Of a stretch of 6,922 bases of DNA, positions 4,506-6,922 are shown piece after piece. The DNA comes from an uncultured bacterium (lineage in GTDB: Bacteria > Patescibacteriota > Patescibacteriia > CAIQCM01), in the NCBI GenBank assembly GCA_903870305.1, contig CAIQCM010000058.1, forward strand, positions 1 to 6,922, written 5' to 3'. The position numbers were made by a program, and so were the translations under genes. The notes under the pieces are model-generated. The model was not told the origin of the DNA. It ran no database searches and saw only the letters and a list, made by a program, of their open reading frames with translations. Positions within the stretch are counted from its first letter, which is position 1. Every line of letters begins with the position of its first letter.

Positions 4506-4536
4506 TCGCTCCGATCAGTCGGGGCGATCTTTTTTT
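4504..4536 (+). terminator. Strong terminator overlapping the stop codon and the next -35
   Basis: GATCGCTCCGA (4504-4514) pairs with TCGGGGCGATC (4519-4529), 11 bp with one T-G wobble and loop TCAG, followed by seven T (4530-4536). The stem begins inside the TGA stop (4503-4505), and the T-run's last two bases are the first two of the downstream TTGACA box. Confidence 0.95.
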
Positions 4537-4563
4537 GACAATTTGACGGTAAAAGGTTAAATT
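4535..4563 (+). promoter_or_regulatory. Promoter of the 4609-5367 operon
   Basis: TTGACA (4535-4540, perfect) and TAAATT (4558-4563, 4/6) are 17 bp apart. The start near 4570 gives a 39-base leader. Within the leader TTTGACC occurs twice (4576-4582 and 4587-4593), 11 bp apart, which could be an operator or chance. Confidence 0.75.
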
Positions 4564-4608
4564 ATTGCTGCTTGTTTTGACCGTCCTTTGACCAATGGGA
4601 GGTGACGC

Positions 4609-5079
4609 ATGGGAAATATAATCGCACTTACGGTCCAGAACGCAACCGAAGAACCGAGCCGCGAAACGTTGATGCTGGGCGCAAAACTCGCCGCGCTCGC
4701 GGACGTAGACCCGTCGAACGTGGTGTTTATTCGCGCCGACAGCGGCCCCGCTCGCACCACGATGTTCAGCATGATGTACGGATTGAGTTTGACGACCGCG
4801 TACGAACCACAACAGATCCGCCGGCTTCCTGAATTAAATGCGCCGGCGCAAACGAGTTTTTGGCTGGCCCTTTTTCAAGCGATCCGCGCCGAGAACGTCC
4901 TTCCGATCAAGAAGGTCGCGGTCGTGATCGCCGGCCGGGAGTTCATCTGCGGGTTTCTTCGTTACTACTTTCACATAACGGGGAACGGCTTTTGCCAGCG
5001 CTTGGATGACTTTGTGAGGGAGCCGGGAATTGTGGTGACCATCGATATGGCTTCGCAAAAGATCACAATGTTTCAATGA
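4609..5079 (+). CDS. Hypothetical protein, probable degenerate histidine-phosphatase-like fold
   Basis: This 156-residue protein has no intact motif, but it lines up along its length with the preceding 164-residue protein. A first strand MGNIIALT (1-8) leads into a helix. SNVVFIRADSGPARTTMFS (36-54) resembles the SSPxxRAxQTA segment and keeps the Arg (R49). KVAVVIAGREFICGFL (102-117) matches VIVVTHRRIMGRLL, and VVTIDMASQKITMF (142-155) matches IIIDTATMEARIVSV. Both catalytic histidines are absent: VQNATE (9-14) replaces RHGE and IAGR (107-110) replaces the VTHR segment. I infer a pseudoenzyme, perhaps a binding or regulatory partner. Start ATG 4609 has GGGAGGTG upstream (GGAGG spaced six bases). 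It is first in an operon with the 5092 gene, 12 bases downstream. Confidence 0.72.
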   Translation: MGNIIALTVQNATEEPSRETLMLGAKLAALADVDPSNVVFIRADSGPARTTMFSMMYGLSLTTAYEPQQIRRLPELNAPAQTSFWLALFQAIRAENVLPIKKVAVVIAGREFICGFLRYYFHITGNGFCQRLDDFVREPGIVVTIDMASQKITMFQ

Positions 5080-5091
5080 TGGGAGGCCCAT

Positions 5092-5367
5092 GTGAAGCAA
5101 CATCAAAAGATCGTCATGATCGACCGAACGCGGCTCGCCGACGCGCTCTTCCGCGCCGCGGTTAAGATCATTGTGGCGAAGGGCGATCCGGCAATAGCGT
5201 CTCAAGAGGTCGTAAATATCTTCCGTCGCGCAAGCCGCGACCTCAAGGGCGCACCGGGACTGGAGCACTTTCTGGAAGAACTGCGGCAGGGCATGCGCAC
5301 GGCCCACGAATACGATCGTCGGGCGCGACAGCGCGAGAGCATGGTAATTTTCCAACCGCTCAACTGA
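5092..5367 (+). CDS. Small helical hypothetical protein with GTG start
   Basis: This 91-residue protein, unrecognised, starts 12 bases after the preceding stop. GTG 5092 is chosen because GGGAGG (5081-5086) lies five bases upstream. The ATG at 5090 is out of frame and runs straight into TGA. An internal ATG at 5116 lacks a site of its own. The sequence looks almost wholly helical: about 12-30, 37-50 and 56-80, with a highly charged third helix (EELRQGMRTAHEYDRRARQR), a possible coiled-coil or dimerisation surface. The short spacing and single terminator (5387-5418) put it in one operon with the phosphatase-fold protein, so a functional link is likely. The job is unknown. Confidence 0.72.
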   Translation: MKQHQKIVMIDRTRLADALFRAAVKIIVAKGDPAIASQEVVNIFRRASRDLKGAPGLEHFLEELRQGMRTAHEYDRRARQRESMVIFQPLN

Positions 5368-5386
5368 ACGCGACAAACGCGACGCC

Positions 5387-5418
5387 AACCCAGGACTTTG
5401 GTCTTGGGTTTTTCTTTT
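5387..5418 (+). terminator. Terminator of the 4609-5367 operon
   Basis: AACCCAGGAC (5387-5396) pairs with GTCTTGGGTT (5401-5410), a 10-bp stem with one G-T wobble and loop TTTG, then TTTCTTTT. It lies 20 bases past the stop. Confidence 0.9.
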
Positions 5419-5427
5419 GGCCGGTCC

Positions 5428-5456
5428 TTGCCAAAAATCATGATAATTGATAATAT
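5428..5456 (+). promoter_or_regulatory. Promoter of tRNA-Phe
   Basis: TTGCCA (5428-5433, 5/6) and TAATAT (5451-5456, 4/6) are 17 bp apart. The start near 5463 gives a leader of about 48 bases containing the heptanucleotide array. The spacer holds a perfect tandem TGATAAT (5441-5454). Confidence 0.65.
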
Positions 5457-5477
5457 TTTTATCTCGCCGGCTGTCCT

Positions 5478-5510
5478 AGACACTCGTTACTCAATACTAA
5501 CAACTCGTAA
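5478..5510. repeat. Degenerate heptanucleotide array, unit NNNNACT
   Basis: Consecutive 7-mers are AGACACT, CGTTACT, CAATACT, AACAACT, then CGTAAGC running into the tRNA start. ACT recurs every 7 bp four times. The four bases before it vary, with little beyond a preference for C or A first. It lies wholly in the tRNA-Phe leader, between the -10 and position 1 of the tRNA. Confidence 0.6.
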
Positions 5511-5585
5511 GCCGAGGTAGCTCAGCGGTAGAGCGCAGCCCTGAAGAGGCTGGCGTGGCGAGTTCGACTCTCGCCCTCGGCACCA
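5511..5585 (+). tRNA. tRNA-Phe(GAA)
   Basis: The cloverleaf is complete. Acceptor GCCGAGG pairs with CCTCGGC, D-stem GCTC/GAGC carries a short 7-base loop, anticodon stem CAGCC/GGCTG carries loop CTGAAGA, and the T-arm is GCGAG-TTCGACT-CTCGC. Anticodon GAA is at 5543-5545. The discriminator is A (5582) and CCA is encoded (5583-5585). Base 37 is G, while bacterial tRNA-Phe usually has A37. Predicted identity is still Phe from the anticodon and A73. Confidence 0.95.
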
Positions 5586-5615
5586 AAAAGACCCTTCATA
5601 AAGAAGGGCCTTTTT
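5585..5615. terminator. Bidirectional terminator after tRNA-Phe
   Basis: AAAAAG-A-CCCTTC (5585-5597) pairs with GAAGGG-C-CTTTTT (5603-5615) with one mismatch and loop ATAAA. The stem starts at the last A of CCA. T-runs occur on both strands, so it can also end the convergent FN3 gene, which stops at 5661 and has no other terminator. Confidence 0.9.
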
Positions 5616-5624
5616 ATTTTAGTT

Positions 5625-5659
5625 CTGTAACCTGCAAGCTGTCACCTGAAACCTAGTGC
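5625..5659. repeat. Degenerate heptanucleotide array, unit CTGNNAC
   Basis: Consecutive 7-mers are CTGTAAC, CTGCAAG, CTGTCAC, CTGAAAC and a decayed CTAGTGC. The first four fit CTGNNAC with one substitution. Read as TGNNACC, this is the same form as AANNACC at 1763-1797. It fills the gap between the tRNA-Phe terminator and the stop codon of the FN3 gene. Confidence 0.75.
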
Positions 5660-5660
5660 A

Positions 5661-6922
5661 TTATTTCCCCAACTTATTCGTCCAGCCGAAGACCTGCTCA
5701 AAATTGCCGATGATGACGTCGAGGATCGTTGCTTGCTGTTGCGGGGTCAAAATAAGGAAGTCCTTGCTTTTGGCCATGTTGCCGGCAGTGTCGGACGACT
5801 GGATCCAGAACTTGTAGACAGTGGTCGGCTGGAACTTGGTGATAACCGACGTGTGATGCACGACCATGGCGGGGTCAAGCGGCAATTGGTTCACGGTCGC
5901 ATTGGTAGCGATCCCCTCTTGGTAGAAGATCTGGGAGTTGGCCGGTTCATCGGTGTCCCAAGTAATGATCGTTTGCACCCGCGATTCCTTGCCCGGGTAG
6001 AGCGTGGATCCGGATGAGACCTTGGAAATAACCGGCGGCGTCGTATCTTTGGAGGTTGAAACGGCAATGGGTTTGCTTAGCGCCTTGTTGCCAAGGCCGT
6101 CGTCGGCAACGACCGTTATTTTGTACGAAGCGCCGGCGGAAAGCTTGTCTAACTTGAACAGATGATCGCGCAAAAGCGCCGTGTCCCCCTGGGTCAGGGT
6201 CTCACCGGTGGCCGCATTCAGATATTCGATCGAGGTGCTGGTTGGAATGTTGGTCTTCCATTTTAACGATGCGGCATTATCAATGACATCCGAAAGAGAA
6301 AGGTCGGTGATGATGGGAAGTTCCGAGGCCGTGACAAAGGTCGCGTCGACGCTTTTCGCTTCAGCGCCGATCAAGCCCTTGGAACGCACCTGATAATGGT
6401 ATGTTGTCGCGGGCTCGAGATTTGCGATACCGACCTCATGCACCGTCGTGTTGGTATTTGGATCGATGGCGGAGAGGACATACGGATCGGGGGCTTTGGC
6501 CACATAAGAGCCGTCCGGAGAAAAACCGACAACACCGTTCGCGTTTTTGTCGGTTGTCCAGCTCACCTTGGCGGTCGTACCCGTTACTTCAACTTTGGGG
6601 GCGATGCCCACGATTGATGGCGCACGTACAACGCGATCAATGATCTCGTTTATGGTTGAGGTAAAAATGTCTTCCGGGACGGACGGGAGGGTGGGGTCCG
6701 CAAGCAATCCCTTTAACACATTCATTATTTGCAGCTTGCCCGTTTGATCGTTAACCACGGGCGCCGGCTCGCTCGGTACGGGGGTGGGGGGTGTTGGTGT
6801 TGCTGTTGGTGGGAACCGGGGTATTGACGGAAGGCGGCGATGCAACCGGTATTTCCGGCGCCGTGCCGTCGGCGTTAAGCGTGGCAAAGACCTGGTCATC
6901 GGAAAACGCTTTGTTCCCCGAG
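5661..6922 (-). CDS. Fibronectin type III repeat protein, probably extracellular; 5' end outside window, frameshifted
   Basis: The coding region enters at 6922 and stops at 5661. Three FN3-like beta-sandwich domains follow one another: about 6623-6329 (AKVSWTTD, LEPATTYHYQVRS), 6323-6045 (ASLKWKTN, LSAGASYKITVVADD) and 6050-5747 (IITWDTDEPANS, FQPTTVYKFWIQSSD). A short conserved-looking tail with IIGNFEQVFGW ends the protein. A Pro/Thr/Ser/Asn-rich linker precedes the domains. Such proteins are typically secreted or cell-wall displayed; the signal peptide would lie outside the window. In the frame of the FN3 domains the upstream part turns Arg-rich and implausible, while the adjacent frame reads a normal NADGTAPEIPV-type sequence. 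Deleting one C from the C6 run (6786-6791) joins them. It may be an assembly error, a pseudogene or slippage. Confidence 0.8.
   Translation of the reverse strand, partial: RGTKRFPMTRSLPRLTPTARRRKYRLHRRLPSIPRFPPTATPTPPTPVPSEPAPVVNDQTGKLQIMNVLKGLLADPTLPSVPEDIFTSTINEIIDRVVRAPSIVGIAPKVEVTGTTAKVSWTTDKNANGVVGFSPDGSYVAKAPDPYVLSAIDPNTNTTVHEVGIANLEPATTYHYQVRSKGLIGAEAKSVDATFVTASELPIITDLSLSDVIDNAASLKWKTNIPTSTSIEYLNAATGETLTQGDTALLRDHLFKLDKLSAGASYKITVVADDGLGNKALSKPIAVSTSKDTTPPVISKVSSGSTLYPGKESRVQTIITWDTDEPANSQIFYQEGIATNATVNQLPLDPAMVVHHTSVITKFQPTTVYKFWIQSSDTAGNMAKSKDFLILTPQQQATILDVIIGNFEQVFGWTNKLGK
6780..6791 (-). other. C6-A-C5 homopolymer at the apparent frameshift
   Basis: In coding sense the site reads ACCCCCCACCCCCG. 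Upstream, frame 6921-based codons give PVPTNSNTNTP. Downstream, the other frame gives TPVPSEPAPVVN. Removing one C from the six makes the joined reading NTNTPTPVPSEP, a smooth proline-threonine linker. The uncorrected upstream frame stops shortly after, at a TAA over the GTGGTTAAC stretch (about 6754-6752). Confidence 0.75.

Noticed and set aside
5441..5454. Perfect tandem TGATAAT as a fourth heptamer array
   Set aside because: Only two AT-rich copies that overlap promoter spacer and -10; expected easily by chance in such sequence.
6800..6899. Arg-rich N-terminus starting at ATG 6899 for the FN3 protein
   Set aside because: It is the out-of-frame shadow of a normal protein sequence in the adjacent frame, as shown by the C6 frameshift.

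Overview
The window looks like a compact, moderately GC-balanced bacterial chromosome segment. Short genes of mostly unknown function sit between strong intrinsic terminators. Every gene but one has a near-perfect AAGGAGG-type ribosome binding site, and both tRNA genes encode their CCA end. A large FN3-repeat surface protein, many short orphan proteins and tight spacing recall Patescibacteria (CPR). That placement is an inference from style, because no marker gene is present.

Layout. 1-190: terminator of an off-window gene, then a strong promoter with operator-like repeats. 190-591 (+): MarR-family regulator, probably leaderless. 659-1666 (-): two-helix membrane protein of unknown function, sharing a bidirectional terminator with marR. 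1685-1848: promoter, a degenerate 7-bp repeat array and the terminator of the next gene. 1849-2292 (-): GNAT acetyltransferase. 2374-2450 (-): tRNA-Ile(GAT) between a terminator and a ~200 nt upstream leader made of tandem structured repeats, driven by its own promoter at 2670-2698. 2795-3384 (+): two translationally coupled orphan genes. 3491-3871 (-): cysteine-rich, probably zinc-binding small protein. 4011-4505 (+): histidine-phosphatase-like protein lacking the canonical arginines. 4609-5367 (+): two-gene operon whose first product seems to be a more degenerate relative of the same fold, followed by a small helical protein. 5511-5585 (+): tRNA-Phe(GAA). 5661-6922 (-): 3' part of an extracellular FN3-domain protein with an apparent one-base frameshift in a C6 run.

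The most unusual content is non-coding. Three intergenic sites (1763-1797, 5478-5510, 5625-5659) carry heptanucleotide arrays with different units but one architecture: a conserved AC(C/T) core every 7 bp, with two freely varying positions before it. The tRNA-Ile leader contains repeated modules whose hairpin stems differ in sequence while pairing and tetraloops are kept. Terminators run directly into -35 boxes or out of tRNA CCA ends, giving very dense transcription-unit packing. No mobile element, CRISPR array or complete defence system is visible.
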